Translations under genes and position numbers: made by a program
Notes under the pieces: model-generated
The model's database searches: none
Seen by the model: only the letters and a program-made list of their open reading frames with translations
What the model was told of the DNA's origin: nothing
Part shown: in pieces, positions 43,375 to 52,946 of the stretch
How positions within the stretch are numbered: position 1 is the first letter of the stretch
Layout: every line of letters starts with the position of its first letter
Assembly (NCBI RefSeq): GCF_900129405.1
Contig: NZ_FQVQ01000002.1
Span: 186,001 to 250,000 of the forward strand
Reading direction: 5' to 3'
Source of the DNA: Flavobacterium fontis
Lineage (GTDB): Bacteria > Bacteroidota > Bacteroidia > Flavobacteriales > Flavobacteriaceae
DNA: 64,000 nucleotides

Positions 43375-45924
43375 TTGCGCGTCCACGTTACAAAAATAGC
43401 ATTATTCACCGGAATCGTCCTTTTTCTTGTGGCCTGTAATGTTACCCAACGGGTTCCCAACAATAAACGGTTGTTGGTCAAGAATGAAATTGAAATCAAC
43501 GGTAAACCCACGCGCGACGAAACCGTTTATGTGCAATTATACCAAAAACCCAACACGTCAATATTGGGGTATCGCCTTCGCTTGCAACTGTACAATTTGG
43601 CCAAGCAAAATGCCGATACCGCTTATAAACAATGGTTGCAACGAAAACCCAAACGACAAGAACGGCTGAATCGATTTTTGTCGGCCAAGCAAGTGGAGCG
43701 CTTAGGAAAATCATTTATCGTTTCGGGATTGAGTAATTTTTTGATGAAAACGGGAGAACCGCCTGCCTTGTTTGATTCGATCAGTACCCAAAAATCAATC
43801 AAACGGCTCAACTCATTTTACTACAACAAAGGTTATTTTGACGTAGCCACTACCATCGAAAAAGACACGTCAAAAGCAAAAAAAATTGGCATTCGTTACC
43901 GTGTCGACCTCAAAAAACCGTACCTAATTGACAGTTTGAAGCCCCAAATTTCGAGTCCCAAGCTCGATTCATTATTTCGGTTAACTGCGGCGCGCTCCCT
44001 CATCAAATCGGGCAAACCCTATGAAACCGAAACCCTCAACGCCGAACGGGACCGCATTACCTCTGAGTTTCGCAATAACGGCGCCTACCTTTTTCAACAA
44101 AACTACATACGGTACTCCCTAGACACCTTGGGGACGCAAAATAAAGTAAATGTACGTTTACTCATTAAAGACTACAGCTACCGCGAGAATGACACGGCCA
44201 AAACGGCTCCTTTTCAACTCTATACCATCAATAAAGTGGCCATTTTCACCGATCATTCGACCAGCAAAAACGAAATAAAAAGCAAAGACAGCGTTACGTA
44301 CAAAGACTTTGTTTTGTACAGTGAAAAAAAATTAAAGTACCGTCCCAAAGCGATTACCGACGCGGTTTTTATCACCAAAGGGAGTTTGTTTTCAGACAAC
44401 AATACCTCATTAACCACACGCTATTTGAGTAATTTACGGGTTTTCAAATACCCTACCATTCAATACCAACAAGACCCTAAGGACCCCAACGGATTGATTG
44501 CCAACATTTATTTGACTCCCAGAAAAAAATATACTTTTGGCGCCTCGGTTGATTTCACGCATTCGAATATTCAGGATTTTGGTATTTCGGGAAATACGTC
44601 TTTGGGAATTCGCAACGTCTTTAATGGGGCGGAAACGTTTGAAATTGGATTCCGCGGCAACGTAGGTTCCTCACAAGACTTGGCCAATCCGAACAATACT
44701 TTTTTCAATATTTCTGAAATCGGTTTGGATGCGAAGTTGAATTTCCCGCGTATCTTCTTTCTGTTCAATACCGAAAAAATCATTCCCAAAACTATGTTGC
44801 CTACGACGTCTATGACCATTGGTTATGCCAAACAACGCAACATCGGTTTGGACAAACAAAACTTTACGGGAACCTTTACCTACAATTGGACGCCCCGAAA
44901 AAACACCAACATTCGTTTTGACCTTTTAAATATTCAATTTGTAAAAAATGTGAATATTGGAAACTATTTCAATATTTATCGGTCTTCCTATGATGTATTA
45001 AATGTGTTGGCGTTAAATTACAATGCCGATCCCTCCTTTTTTGATGCCAATAACAATTTGATTATTGATGCCGGGGCCAATGGTTTTATCAATGCTGTTT
45101 TGGGTGCTAATCCCACCATAACGCCCTCTGCGACAGATTTGCGCACCATTCGCAGCATTGTAGAACGCCGCAAACGTTTGACCGAAAACAACCTCATCTT
45201 TGCCACCAACATTTCCTTTTATAAAACCACCAATCGCGGTGTCAATGACAATGATTTTTATTCCATCCGCACTAAATTTGAATCGGCGGGAAATATTTTG
45301 GCGTTGTTGGCCCGTGCCTCCAAACAATTGGAAACCCAAACAGGAGCCAATACCTTTTTTGATGTTGAATTTTCACAATACGTAAAAGGTGAAATCGAGT
45401 ACATTAAACATTGGAAGTTGGCGGGAAAAAGTGTTATCGCCATTCGTTCTTTTGCTGGTTTGGCCGTTCCATATGGAAATTCCAACTCCATTCCGTTTTC
45501 ACGAAGTTACTTTTCGGGAGGATCCAATGACAATCGCGCTTGGCAACCGTATAGTTTAGGCCCAGGAAGTAGCGGAGGGATCAACGATTTTAATGAGGCC
45601 AATATGAAGCTGGCGTTTAATGCGGAATACCGTTTTAATTTGTTTGGAAAATTCAATGGAGCACTCTTTGCCGATGCGGGTAATATTTGGAATGTATTTG
45701 ACAACGTGGAGCAAGCTTCGTTTCAATTCAAAGGCTGGAAGTCAATGGATGAAATTGCGCTGGGGAGTGGCTTGGGGTTGCGCTATGACCAAGGCCTGTT
45801 TGTGGTGCGATTTGACATTGGTTTTAAAACCTACAATCCTTCGGAACAGATTGAAAACAAATGGCTGAGAGAGATCACCTTATCGAAGTCGGTACTAAAT
45901 ATCGGGATAAATTATCCGTTCTAA
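43375..45924 (+). CDS. BamA/TamA-family outer membrane lipoprotein
   Basis: The chain from TTG at 43375 has 849 residues; the N-terminus reads as a lipoprotein signal (TKIALFTGIVLFLVAC), so Cys at about position 21 would be lipidated. POTRA-like domains fill the next 350 residues (KKPYLIDSLKP, NKVAIFTDHSTSKNE), and the C-terminal half is an Omp85-type barrel ending LNIGINYPF, with the RGF-like segment at FSRSYFSGGSNDNRAWQ near residue 715. Lipidated TamA-like proteins are called TamL in Bacteroidetes; TamB is not adjacent here, so I leave the symbol empty. There is no in-frame ATG downstream of the promoter before conserved sequence, which supports the unusual TTG start. Confidence 0.85.
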   Translation: MRVHVTKIALFTGIVLFLVACNVTQRVPNNKRLLVKNEIEINGKPTRDETVYVQLYQKPNTSILGYRLRLQLYNLAKQNADTAYKQWLQRKPKRQERLNRFLSAKQVERLGKSFIVSGLSNFLMKTGEPPALFDSISTQKSIKRLNSFYYNKGYFDVATTIEKDTSKAKKIGIRYRVDLKKPYLIDSLKPQISSPKLDSLFRLTAARSLIKSGKPYETETLNAERDRITSEFRNNGAYLFQQNYIRYSLDTLGTQNKVNVRLLIKDYSYRENDTAKTAPFQLYTINKVAIFTDHSTSKNEIKSKDSVTYKDFVLYSEKKLKYRPKAITDAVFITKGSLFSDNNTSLTTRYLSNLRVFKYPTIQYQQDPKDPNGLIANIYLTPRKKYTFGASVDFTHSNIQDFGISGNTSLGIRNVFNGAETFEIGFRGNVGSSQDLANPNNTFFNISEIGLDAKLNFPRIFFLFNTEKIIPKTMLPTTSMTIGYAKQRNIGLDKQNFTGTFTYNWTPRKNTNIRFDLLNIQFVKNVNIGNYFNIYRSSYDVLNVLALNYNADPSFFDANNNLIIDAGANGFINAVLGANPTITPSATDLRTIRSIVERRKRLTENNLIFATNISFYKTTNRGVNDNDFYSIRTKFESAGNILALLARASKQLETQTGANTFFDVEFSQYVKGEIEYIKHWKLAGKSVIAIRSFAGLAVPYGNSNSIPFSRSYFSGGSNDNRAWQPYSLGPGSSGGINDFNEANMKLAFNAEYRFNLFGKFNGALFADAGNIWNVFDNVEQASFQFKGWKSMDEIALGSGLGLRYDQGLFVVRFDIGFKTYNPSEQIENKWLREITLSKSVLNIGINYPF

Positions 45925-45937
45925 TTTTTTTTATTTT

Positions 45938-45945
45938 TACTTTTG
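45938..45945 (+). promoter_or_regulatory. -7 promoter box of fbaA
   Basis: TACTTTTG matches TAnnTTTG and ends 27 bases before the fbaA ATG at 45973. No clear TTTG at -33. Confidence 0.5.
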
Positions 45946-45972
45946 TCGCTTAACGATAAATACAACTACACC

Positions 45973-47043
45973 ATGTCACACCACATTAAACCCGGAGTTG
46001 CTACCGGTGATGAAGTTCAAAAGATATTTGCTTACGCGAAAGAAAAAGGATTTGCTTTACCTGCCGTCAATGTTGTGGGTTCGAGTACGATCAACTGTAC
46101 TTTAGAAACTGCTGCAAAATTGAAAGCTCCCGTTATTATTCAGTTTTCCAACGGTGGAGCGCAATTTAACGCCGGAAAAGGATTGTCAAATGCAGGCGAG
46201 CAAGCGGCTATTTTAGGAGCTGTGGCTGGTGCAAAACATATACATACTTTGGCTGAGGCTTACGGTGCGACAGTAATTTTACATACCGACCATTGTGCCA
46301 AAAAGTTATTGCCTTGGATTGATGGCTTGTTGGATGCGTCTGAAAAACATTTTGCCGAAACAGGAAAACCTTTGTTTTCTTCCCACATGATTGACTTATC
46401 GGAGGAGCCGTTGCATGAAAACATTGAAATCTGTCAACAATACTTAGCGCGAATGAGCAAAATGGGTATGACTTTGGAAATCGAACTTGGTATTACCGGA
46501 GGAGAAGAAGATGGCGTTGATAATTCTGATGTTGATAGCTCAAAACTCTATACACAGCCTTCGGAAGTTGCTTATGCCTATGAAGAATTAATGAAAGTTA
46601 GTCCTAAGTTCACCATTGCGGCCGCTTTTGGAAACGTACATGGAGTATACAAACCCGGAAACGTGAAACTTACGCCTAAAATCTTGAAAAATTCGCAAGA
46701 TTATGTACAAGAAAAATACAACACAGGAGCCAACCCGATTGATTTTGTATTCCACGGCGGTTCAGGATCGACTTTAGAAGAAATTCGTGAAGCCATTTCG
46801 TATGGGGTTATCAAGATGAATATTGATACCGACCTTCAATTTGCCTTTACCGAAGGTATTCGCGATTATATGACTGGCAAAATCGACTACTTGAAAACAC
46901 AAATCGGAAGTCCAGAAGGAGCCGACTCTCCGAATAAAAAACATTACGACCCCCGCAAATGGGTTCGTGAGGGTGAAGTCACATTCAATGCCCGTTTGGA
47001 GCAGGCTTTTGCTGACTTAAACAACGTAAATACCTTAATTTAA
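45973..47043 (+). CDS. fbaA: Class II fructose-bisphosphate aldolase
   Basis: A 356-residue zinc-dependent aldolase. The class II motifs are LPAVNVVGSSTINC, HTDHCAKKLLPWIDGLLDAS with the zinc histidine, HSEEP-like SHMIDLSEEPLHEN, ELGITGGEEDGVD and DFVFHGGSGST, and the C-terminal NIDTDLQFAFT. It interconverts fructose 1,6-bisphosphate with DHAP and G3P in glycolysis and gluconeogenesis. I chose the ATG at 45973 over an in-frame TTG at 45943 that overlaps the promoter box. It has its own promoter after the lipoprotein gene. Confidence 0.95.
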   Translation: MSHHIKPGVATGDEVQKIFAYAKEKGFALPAVNVVGSSTINCTLETAAKLKAPVIIQFSNGGAQFNAGKGLSNAGEQAAILGAVAGAKHIHTLAEAYGATVILHTDHCAKKLLPWIDGLLDASEKHFAETGKPLFSSHMIDLSEEPLHENIEICQQYLARMSKMGMTLEIELGITGGEEDGVDNSDVDSSKLYTQPSEVAYAYEELMKVSPKFTIAAAFGNVHGVYKPGNVKLTPKILKNSQDYVQEKYNTGANPIDFVFHGGSGSTLEEIREAISYGVIKMNIDTDLQFAFTEGIRDYMTGKIDYLKTQIGSPEGADSPNKKHYDPRKWVREGEVTFNARLEQAFADLNNVNTLI

Positions 47044-47113
47044 ATTTTGAAATAACGCTTACACTACTTTATGAGATGTAAGCAACCATTTTCATGACCT
47101 AATACAACAAACT

Positions 47114-47968
47114 ATGGCTTGGTTTAAACGTACAGAAAAAGGGATTAAAACCGCTACCGAAGAAAAGAAAGATGTTCCCAAAGGACTTTGGTATAAATCG
47201 CCTACGGGTAAAATTGTCGATGCCGATGAATTGGAGCGCAATTTATGGGTAAGTCCTGAAGATGATTTCCATGTGCGTATTGGAAGTAAAGAGTATTTTG
47301 AAATTCTTTTTGACAACAACGAATTCAAAGAATTGGATGCCAAGATGACGTCGAAAGACCCGCTGGGATTTGTAGATACCAAAAAATACTCCGAGCGATT
47401 GAAAGAAGTCATGGACAAAACCAAATTGAAAGATGCGGTACGTACAGCTGTAGGAAAATCTAAAGGAGAGGATTTGGTGGTCTGTTGTATGGACTTTGCT
47501 TTCATTGGCGGGTCGATGGGTGCTGTTGTGGGGGAAAAAATTGCCCGCGGTATTGATTATGCGATGCAACACAACATTCCCTTTATGATGATCTCTAAAT
47601 CAGGAGGAGCGCGTATGATGGAAGCGGCATATTCGTTAATGCAATTGGCCAAAACCTCGGCTAAATTAGCGCAGTTGGCCGATAAAAAAATTCCTTACAT
47701 TTCTTTATGTACCGACCCCACCACTGGAGGAACAACGGCCTCGTATGCAATGTTGGGCGACATTAACATCTCTGAACCAGGGGCCTTGATTGGTTTTGCT
47801 GGACCTCGTGTTGTTCGTGATACTACTGGAAAAGATTTACCCGAAGGTTTTCAAACCGCTGAATTTGTTTTGGAACACGGTTTCTTGGACTTTATCGCAC
47901 ACCGTAAAGAATTAAAAAACAAAGTAAATCTGTATTTAGATCTCATTTTGAATCGCCCCATTCGTTAA
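47114..47968 (+). CDS. accD: Acetyl-CoA carboxylase carboxyltransferase, beta subunit
   Basis: The 284-residue product is the AccD half of the carboxyltransferase that, with AccA, makes malonyl-CoA. The crotonase-fold part is strongly conserved ([64 protein letters not shown]). The N-terminal zinc ribbon is degenerate: at the positions of the four cysteines of E. coli AccD this protein has Ser29, Gly32, Ser47 and Asp50 (WYKSPTGK and WVSPEDDF). From memory other Flavobacteriia share this loss, so it is a lineage trait and not a broken gene. It follows fbaA by 70 bp. Confidence 0.94.
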   Translation: MAWFKRTEKGIKTATEEKKDVPKGLWYKSPTGKIVDADELERNLWVSPEDDFHVRIGSKEYFEILFDNNEFKELDAKMTSKDPLGFVDTKKYSERLKEVMDKTKLKDAVRTAVGKSKGEDLVVCCMDFAFIGGSMGAVVGEKIARGIDYAMQHNIPFMMISKSGGARMMEAAYSLMQLAKTSAKLAQLADKKIPYISLCTDPTTGGTTASYAMLGDINISEPGALIGFAGPRVVRDTTGKDLPEGFQTAEFVLEHGFLDFIAHRKELKNKVNLYLDLILNRPIR

Positions 47969-47983
47969 ACGTTAGCATAAAAT

Positions 47984-48020
47984 AAAAAAGCACGGTTTCC
48001 AACGACCGTGCTTTTCTTTT
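47984..48020. terminator. Bidirectional terminator between accD and the permease gene
   Basis: AAAAGCACGGT, loop TTCCAACG, ACCGTGCTTTT, flanked by A and T runs. Confidence 0.88.
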
Positions 48021-48045
48021 TATAACAAACTAACACAAATACAAA

Positions 48046-49290
48046 TTACATTCCGCTGCGAATAGCTTCCACGGGGTCTAATCGTGCGGCAGAAATCGCA
48101 GGGAGAATTCCAGAAATCACTCCAATCAACACCGCCAAACCTGTTCCTTTCAGCACATTTCCTAGACTGAGGATAAATTCAAAATCTAAAGCAGAAGTCA
48201 AAAGAATCGTAAGCATCCAAACCAAGCCGATCCCTATCAATCCCCCGAAAAGACAGAGGATGACTGCTTCAAATAGAAACTGAAAAAGAATAAATCGGTT
48301 TTTGGCACCCAATGATTTTTGAATCCCAATCAAGTTGGTGCGTTCTTTCACGGATACGAACATGATATTGGCGACTCCAAATCCACCAACCAACAACGAG
48401 AATGCCGCAATAATCCAGCCTCCAATGTTCATCGAGCTGATAATTCCATCGATTAAATCGGTAAAACCAGAAAATACATTGATAAAGAAATTATTGTCTT
48501 CGTCGACTTTCATCCCGCGGTAGTTGCGCAACTTCTGGGTTAATTCGGCTTTAAAAGCTTCCATATCAACTCCTTTAACAGGCTTGATCACAATAACCGG
48601 CGTCATCGATTTGTTTTCGCCCAAAGCCCGACGGATAAAATTAACGGGGATGATAATTGAGGTATCGTCATTACCGAACATTCCATCACCTTTTTTCTCT
48701 AAAACGCCTACGATGGTAAACCGCTGGCCGTACATGCGCACTTGTTTCCCCAAAGGGTTTAATGTCCCAAAAAGTCCTTCGGCCAATTCGGCCCCTATAA
48801 CCGCCACCGTAGCTCCCGAATTGGACTCAGAAGCATTGAAAAAACGTCCTTCCGTAAACTCAAACCCCTGAATATCAATAAAGGTATGCGTGACAGGCAC
48901 CACATTGACGTTGGACATGGTTTTGTCTTCGTATTTCACATTTTCCCATTTTAAGAAAATTTGATACGATAGTTGTGCAGCATCGGGCAAGTTGTCTTGT
49001 AAATATTCGAACTCCGCATAATTAACATTTGGAAATTGCTCGCGTTTCCAGGCGGGTACAGACGAGGGACCAAAGGTATCGTTGAATAAATAAATGGTGT
49101 TTTTATCTAAGCTGCTTAATTCTTTTTTAATTTTTTGGTCTAAAGAATCGACAGCTGCCAATACAGCGATGATAGAAAAAATACCGATGGTGACCCCCAA
49201 TAACGAAAGAAACGTACGCAATTTGTTATTGCGCAACGCATTCATGGCAAATCCGAAACTTTCGTTGAGTAACCGAAGGTATAAAAGCAT
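48046..49290 (-). CDS. MacB-like ABC transporter permease
   Basis: A 414-residue permease with one N-terminal transmembrane helix (TFLSLLGVTIGIFSIIAVLA), a large periplasmic MacB-type domain (residues about 50-270, ending before ISSMNIGGW) and three C-terminal helices (IIAAFSLLVGGFGVANIMFV and two more) that form the FtsX module. The last residues ISAARLDPVEAIRSGM are the typical end of the family. Such proteins pair with an ATPase (not here) to export lipoproteins, macrolides or other cargo through mechanotransmission. The ATG at 49290 is preferred; a start eight codons earlier is possible. Divergent from purH. Confidence 0.9.
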   Translation of the reverse strand: MLLYLRLLNESFGFAMNALRNNKLRTFLSLLGVTIGIFSIIAVLAAVDSLDQKIKKELSSLDKNTIYLFNDTFGPSSVPAWKREQFPNVNYAEFEYLQDNLPDAAQLSYQIFLKWENVKYEDKTMSNVNVVPVTHTFIDIQGFEFTEGRFFNASESNSGATVAVIGAELAEGLFGTLNPLGKQVRMYGQRFTIVGVLEKKGDGMFGNDDTSIIIPVNFIRRALGENKSMTPVIVIKPVKGVDMEAFKAELTQKLRNYRGMKVDEDNNFFINVFSGFTDLIDGIISSMNIGGWIIAAFSLLVGGFGVANIMFVSVKERTNLIGIQKSLGAKNRFILFQFLFEAVILCLFGGLIGIGLVWMLTILLTSALDFEFILSLGNVLKGTGLAVLIGVISGILPAISAARLDPVEAIRSGM

Positions 49291-49403
49291 ACAACTTTTG
49301 TCTTTACACTCCATAAGTAGCGGTTTATCGGCAATTGTTACAAGCGAGACAAAATCTTCTTTTTTATTTTAAAATTCACTTGAAAAATAGGGTAAAAAAA
49401 CGC

Positions 49404-49411
49404 TACTTTTG
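49404..49411 (+). promoter_or_regulatory. -7 promoter box of purH
   Basis: TACTTTTG matches TAnnTTTG and ends 21 bases before the purH ATG at 49433, with TTG at 49380-49382 as a weak -33. Confidence 0.6.
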
Positions 49412-49432
49412 CGCCTTACTAAACACAACAAC

Positions 49433-50959
49433 ATGACGACTACAAAACCTATTCAGTCGGCCCTGATTTCGGTATTTTCGAAAGACGGTCTCGAGCCCAT
49501 CGTTCGTAAACTTCACGAACTAAATGTTACCCTATATTCCACTGGCGGCACCGAAGAATTTATAAAAAACTTAGGGATTCCTGTGATTCCCGTTGAAGAG
49601 GTAACCGATTATCCTTCCATTTTAGGGGGACGTGTTAAAACCTTACATCCCAAAATCTTTGGGGGTATTTTGAACCGTCAAGACCATGCCACGGATGTAG
49701 AGGAAATGCAAACGTACAACATCCCGCAATTGGACTTGGTCATTGTGGATTTGTATCCTTTTGAAAAAACGGTTGCTTCGGGAGCTTCTGCTGCGGAGAT
49801 TATTGAAAAAATTGATATTGGAGGAATTTCGCTGATTCGAGCAGCTGCCAAAAACTTTAAAGACACGGTCATTGTGCCTTCGGTCAACGAGTATCGTTTG
49901 TTTTTAGACCTTTTAGAAACGGGCCACGGGAGTACGACTTTGGAGCAACGTCAATTTTTGGCCGCGAGAGCTTTTCACACTTCATCGCATTACGATACGG
50001 CTATTTTCAATTATTTCAACCAAGAGGAGACTATTTTTAAAATGAGTTCCGATCAGGGTCAAACGTTGCGATACGGTGAAAACCCCCACCAAAAAGGATT
50101 TTTCTTTGGTAACTTTGAGGCCTTATTCACCAAAGCTCACGGCAAAGAATTGTCCTACAACAACCTTTTGGACGTAGATGCAGCGGTTAATCTCATTTTA
50201 GAATTCAAAGACAGTGCGCCCACTTTTGCCATCCTAAAACACAATAATGCCTGTGGTTTGGCTACCCGGGCAAGCATGAAAGAGGCGTATTTAGATGCAT
50301 TAGCAGGCGATCCTACTTCCGCTTTTGGGGGCGTTTTAATCGCTAATAATACCATCGATACAGCGACAGCAGCAGAAATAAATCAACTTTTTTGCGAGGT
50401 GGTTATTGCCCCTTCATTTGAACCTGAGGCGCTAACCCTTTTGCAAGAAAAGAAAAATCGTATCCTTTTGGTGCAACACCCTACAGAATTACCCCAACAA
50501 CAAGTTAGAACCTGTTTGAATGGTCTCTTAGTTCAAGATCGAAACGCGGTCACCGACACCAAAAACGGACTAACTTACGTGACCACAACGAAGCCCACCG
50601 AACAAGAAGTTGATGATTTATTGTTTGCCTCAAAAATTTGCAAAAACACCAAATCAAATACCATTGTCTTGGCCAAAAACGGTCAATTGATTGCTTCCGG
50701 CACGGGACAAACCTCACGCGTTGATGCGCTACGTCAAGCTATTGAGAAAGCGCGTTCCTTTGGATTTGACCTTAACGGTGCCGTGATGGCGAGTGATGCT
50801 TTTTTCCCTTTTCCGGATTGCGTAGAAATTGCCCATCATGCAGGAATTACCGCGGTTATTCAGCCAGGAGGTTCGATAAAAGATGAATTAAGCATCGCGT
50901 ATTGCAACGAAAATAATGTTGCTATGGTATTTACAGGGACACGTCATTTCAAACATTAA
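49433..50959 (+). CDS. purH: Bifunctional AICAR transformylase / IMP cyclohydrolase
   Basis: A 508-residue enzyme for the last two steps of IMP synthesis. The N-terminal MGS-like cyclohydrolase domain shows ALISVFSKDGLEPIVRKL, STGGTEEFIKNL and GRVKTLHPKIFGGIL; the transformylase domain shows LRYGENPHQKGFF, AILKHNNACGLATRA, and SDAFFPFPDCVEIAHHAGI with AVIQPGGSIKD and MVFTGTRHFKH at the end. Length is normal. I chose ATG 49433 over an in-frame TTG at 49409 overlapping the promoter box. It is divergent from the permease gene and precedes mreB with a separate promoter. Confidence 0.96.
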   Translation: MTTTKPIQSALISVFSKDGLEPIVRKLHELNVTLYSTGGTEEFIKNLGIPVIPVEEVTDYPSILGGRVKTLHPKIFGGILNRQDHATDVEEMQTYNIPQLDLVIVDLYPFEKTVASGASAAEIIEKIDIGGISLIRAAAKNFKDTVIVPSVNEYRLFLDLLETGHGSTTLEQRQFLAARAFHTSSHYDTAIFNYFNQEETIFKMSSDQGQTLRYGENPHQKGFFFGNFEALFTKAHGKELSYNNLLDVDAAVNLILEFKDSAPTFAILKHNNACGLATRASMKEAYLDALAGDPTSAFGGVLIANNTIDTATAAEINQLFCEVVIAPSFEPEALTLLQEKKNRILLVQHPTELPQQQVRTCLNGLLVQDRNAVTDTKNGLTYVTTTKPTEQEVDDLLFASKICKNTKSNTIVLAKNGQLIASGTGQTSRVDALRQAIEKARSFGFDLNGAVMASDAFFPFPDCVEIAHHAGITAVIQPGGSIKDELSIAYCNENNVAMVFTGTRHFKH

Positions 50960-50965
50960 TTTTAT

Positions 50966-50973
50966 TATTTTTG
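50966..50973 (+). promoter_or_regulatory. -7 promoter box of the mre operon
   Basis: TATTTTTG matches TAnnTTTG and lies 43 bases before the mreB ATG, directly after the purH stop codon. Confidence 0.5.
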
Positions 50974-51016
50974 TGGGCTGATTCATAAATAACAAACTAA
51001 CACCCTGTAACATCGT

Positions 51017-52045
51017 ATGGGATTTTTCGATTTCATGACCGAGGATATCGCAATTGACCTTGGTACCGCTAATACCCTGATTATTCACAACGACAAAGTA
51101 GTCATCGACAGTCCGTCGATCGTTGCGCGCGATCGCATCACGGGAAAAATCACTGCGGTTGGTAAAGAAGCCAATATGATGCAGGGGAAGACGCATGAAA
51201 ACATCAAAACCATTCGCCCGCTAAAGGATGGTGTTATTGCCGATTTTGCCGCTTCAGAAGAAATGATTAAAGCCTTTATCAAAAGTATCCCGGCTTTAAA
51301 GAAAAAAATGTTTACTCCTGCTTTGCGCATGGTGGTTTGTATTCCTTCGGGGATTACAGAAGTGGAAATGCGTGCGGTAAAAGAATCCTGTGAGCGCGTG
51401 AATGGAAAAGAAGTGTATTTGATTCACGAACCTATGGCAGCGGCTATCGGTATCGGTATTGATATTATGCAGCCCAAAGGAAACATGATTGTGGACATCG
51501 GTGGGGGAACCACTGAAATTGCAGTAATTGCCTTGGGAGGAATTGTTTGCGATAAATCCGTAAAAATTGCAGGTGACGTTTTTACAAACGATATCATCTA
51601 TTACATGCGTACCCAACACAATTTGTTTGTAGGGGAAACAACCGCTGAAAAAATTAAAATTACCATTGGTGCAGCCACGGATTCGTTAGAATCACCTCCG
51701 GATGATATGTCGGTACAAGGTCGTGACTTGTTGACGGGGAAACCCAAACAAGTTGAAGTTTCTTTCCGAGAAATTGCCAAAGCATTAGACAAATCGATTC
51801 AACGAATTGAGGATGCGATTATGGAGACGCTTTCGCAAACGCCACCCGAACTTGCCGCTGATATTTACAATACCGGAATTTACTTAGCCGGTGGTGGATC
51901 GATGTTGCGTGGTTTGGACAAGCGAATTTCTTTAAAAACTGATCTTCCGGTGTATATTGCCGAAGATCCGCTGAAAGCCGTCGTTCGAGGAACGGGAATG
52001 GCGTTAAAAAACATACCGAAATTCAGAAGTATTCTTATCAAGTAA
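51017..52045 (+). CDS. mreB: Rod shape-determining actin-like protein MreB
   Basis: A 342-residue actin homologue: IAIDLGTANTLIIHN (phosphate 1), DGVIADF and VVCIPSGITEVEMRAVKESC, LIHEPMAAAIG, NMIVDIGGGTTEIAVIALGG (phosphate 2), and AGGGSMLRGLD. It forms membrane-associated filaments that guide lateral wall synthesis by PBP2 and RodA. It starts the operon mreB-mreC-mreD-mrdA-rodA, all of which are present here in order, so the organism is probably rod-shaped. Confidence 0.97.
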   Translation: MGFFDFMTEDIAIDLGTANTLIIHNDKVVIDSPSIVARDRITGKITAVGKEANMMQGKTHENIKTIRPLKDGVIADFAASEEMIKAFIKSIPALKKKMFTPALRMVVCIPSGITEVEMRAVKESCERVNGKEVYLIHEPMAAAIGIGIDIMQPKGNMIVDIGGGTTEIAVIALGGIVCDKSVKIAGDVFTNDIIYYMRTQHNLFVGETTAEKIKITIGAATDSLESPPDDMSVQGRDLLTGKPKQVEVSFREIAKALDKSIQRIEDAIMETLSQTPPELAADIYNTGIYLAGGGSMLRGLDKRISLKTDLPVYIAEDPLKAVVRGTGMALKNIPKFRSILIK

Positions 52046-52112
52046 TTTGATTTTTTTACTAATTTTAGAACACTTAATTACGGAATAGGAACAGGAATTT
52101 TTAGCGTAACTC

Positions 52113-52946
52113 ATGCAGCAAATCTTTAATTTTATATTTAAAAACAGCTATCGTATGCTGTTTTTGCTGCTTATGGCGACAGCCATTTCGTTAACCATTC
52201 AATCCCACTCCTACCACAAAAGCAAAGTGATTAGCTCGGCTAATTTTTTGACAGGGGGAGTATACAAACAAATCAACAACGTCAACGAATACTTCAACCT
52301 ACGCACGAAAAACGAAGAACTTGCGCTTGAAAATGCCCGGTTGAAAAGTATTTTATTCAACCGAAAGGATACGTTAAAAGTTCCTTTGTTGGACACCATT
52401 AAAGGCGTTAAAAAAACAGATTTAATTGTTGCCAAAGTCATTCACAACTCCTACAGCGCTCAGGTTAACTTCCTGACTTTAGATTCGGGAGCCAAAAACG
52501 GAATTCGCCCCGAGATGGGTGTAATCAATAGTTTGGGTATCGTAGGTATTGTTGAAAATGTGTCGCCCAACTATGCGACTGTTTTGAGTATTTTGAACAC
52601 AGAATCTCCAATCAATGCCAAAATCAAGAAATCCAATCATATCGGTTCTTTGATTTGGAATGGAAAAAATACAGGCTTTGTTCAATTGATTGATGTGCCC
52701 CGATTAGCCTCGGTTCGTAAAGGCGACACCATTGTCACGGGCGGACAGTCTACCATTTTCCCTGAAAACATTAACATCGGTACCATTGAAAAGATTTACA
52801 CCGATGACCAAACGAACTACTATACCCTTGATGTTCGATTGTTTAACGACATGACGAGTTTAGGGCATGTGTATATTATTCGCAATCGGGATCGTCAAGA
52901 AATATTAACCTTGGAAAAGAAAACACAAAAAAACAATGAACAGTAG
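52113..52946 (+). CDS. mreC: Rod shape-determining protein MreC
   Basis: A 277-residue protein with one N-terminal membrane helix (YRMLFLLLMATAISLTI), a coiled-coil segment around residues 55-80 (NEYFNLRTKNEELALENARL) and a periplasmic beta-barrel domain containing NFLTLDSGAKNGIRPEMGV and SLGIVGIVENV near residues 120-150. MreC links MreB filaments to PBP2 in the periplasm. The end overlaps mreD by 11 bp. Confidence 0.95.
   Translation: MQQIFNFIFKNSYRMLFLLLMATAISLTIQSHSYHKSKVISSANFLTGGVYKQINNVNEYFNLRTKNEELALENARLKSILFNRKDTLKVPLLDTIKGVKKTDLIVAKVIHNSYSAQVNFLTLDSGAKNGIRPEMGVINSLGIVGIVENVSPNYATVLSILNTESPINAKIKKSNHIGSLIWNGKNTGFVQLIDVPRLASVRKGDTIVTGGQSTIFPENINIGTIEKIYTDDQTNYYTLDVRLFNDMTSLGHVYIIRNRDRQEILTLEKKTQKNNEQ

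Noticed and set aside
45943..45972. TTG starts directly in -7 boxes for fbaA (45943) and purH (49409)
   Set aside because: These in-frame TTG codons overlap the promoter boxes and precede the expected transcription start; conserved sequence begins at the ATG codons chosen.
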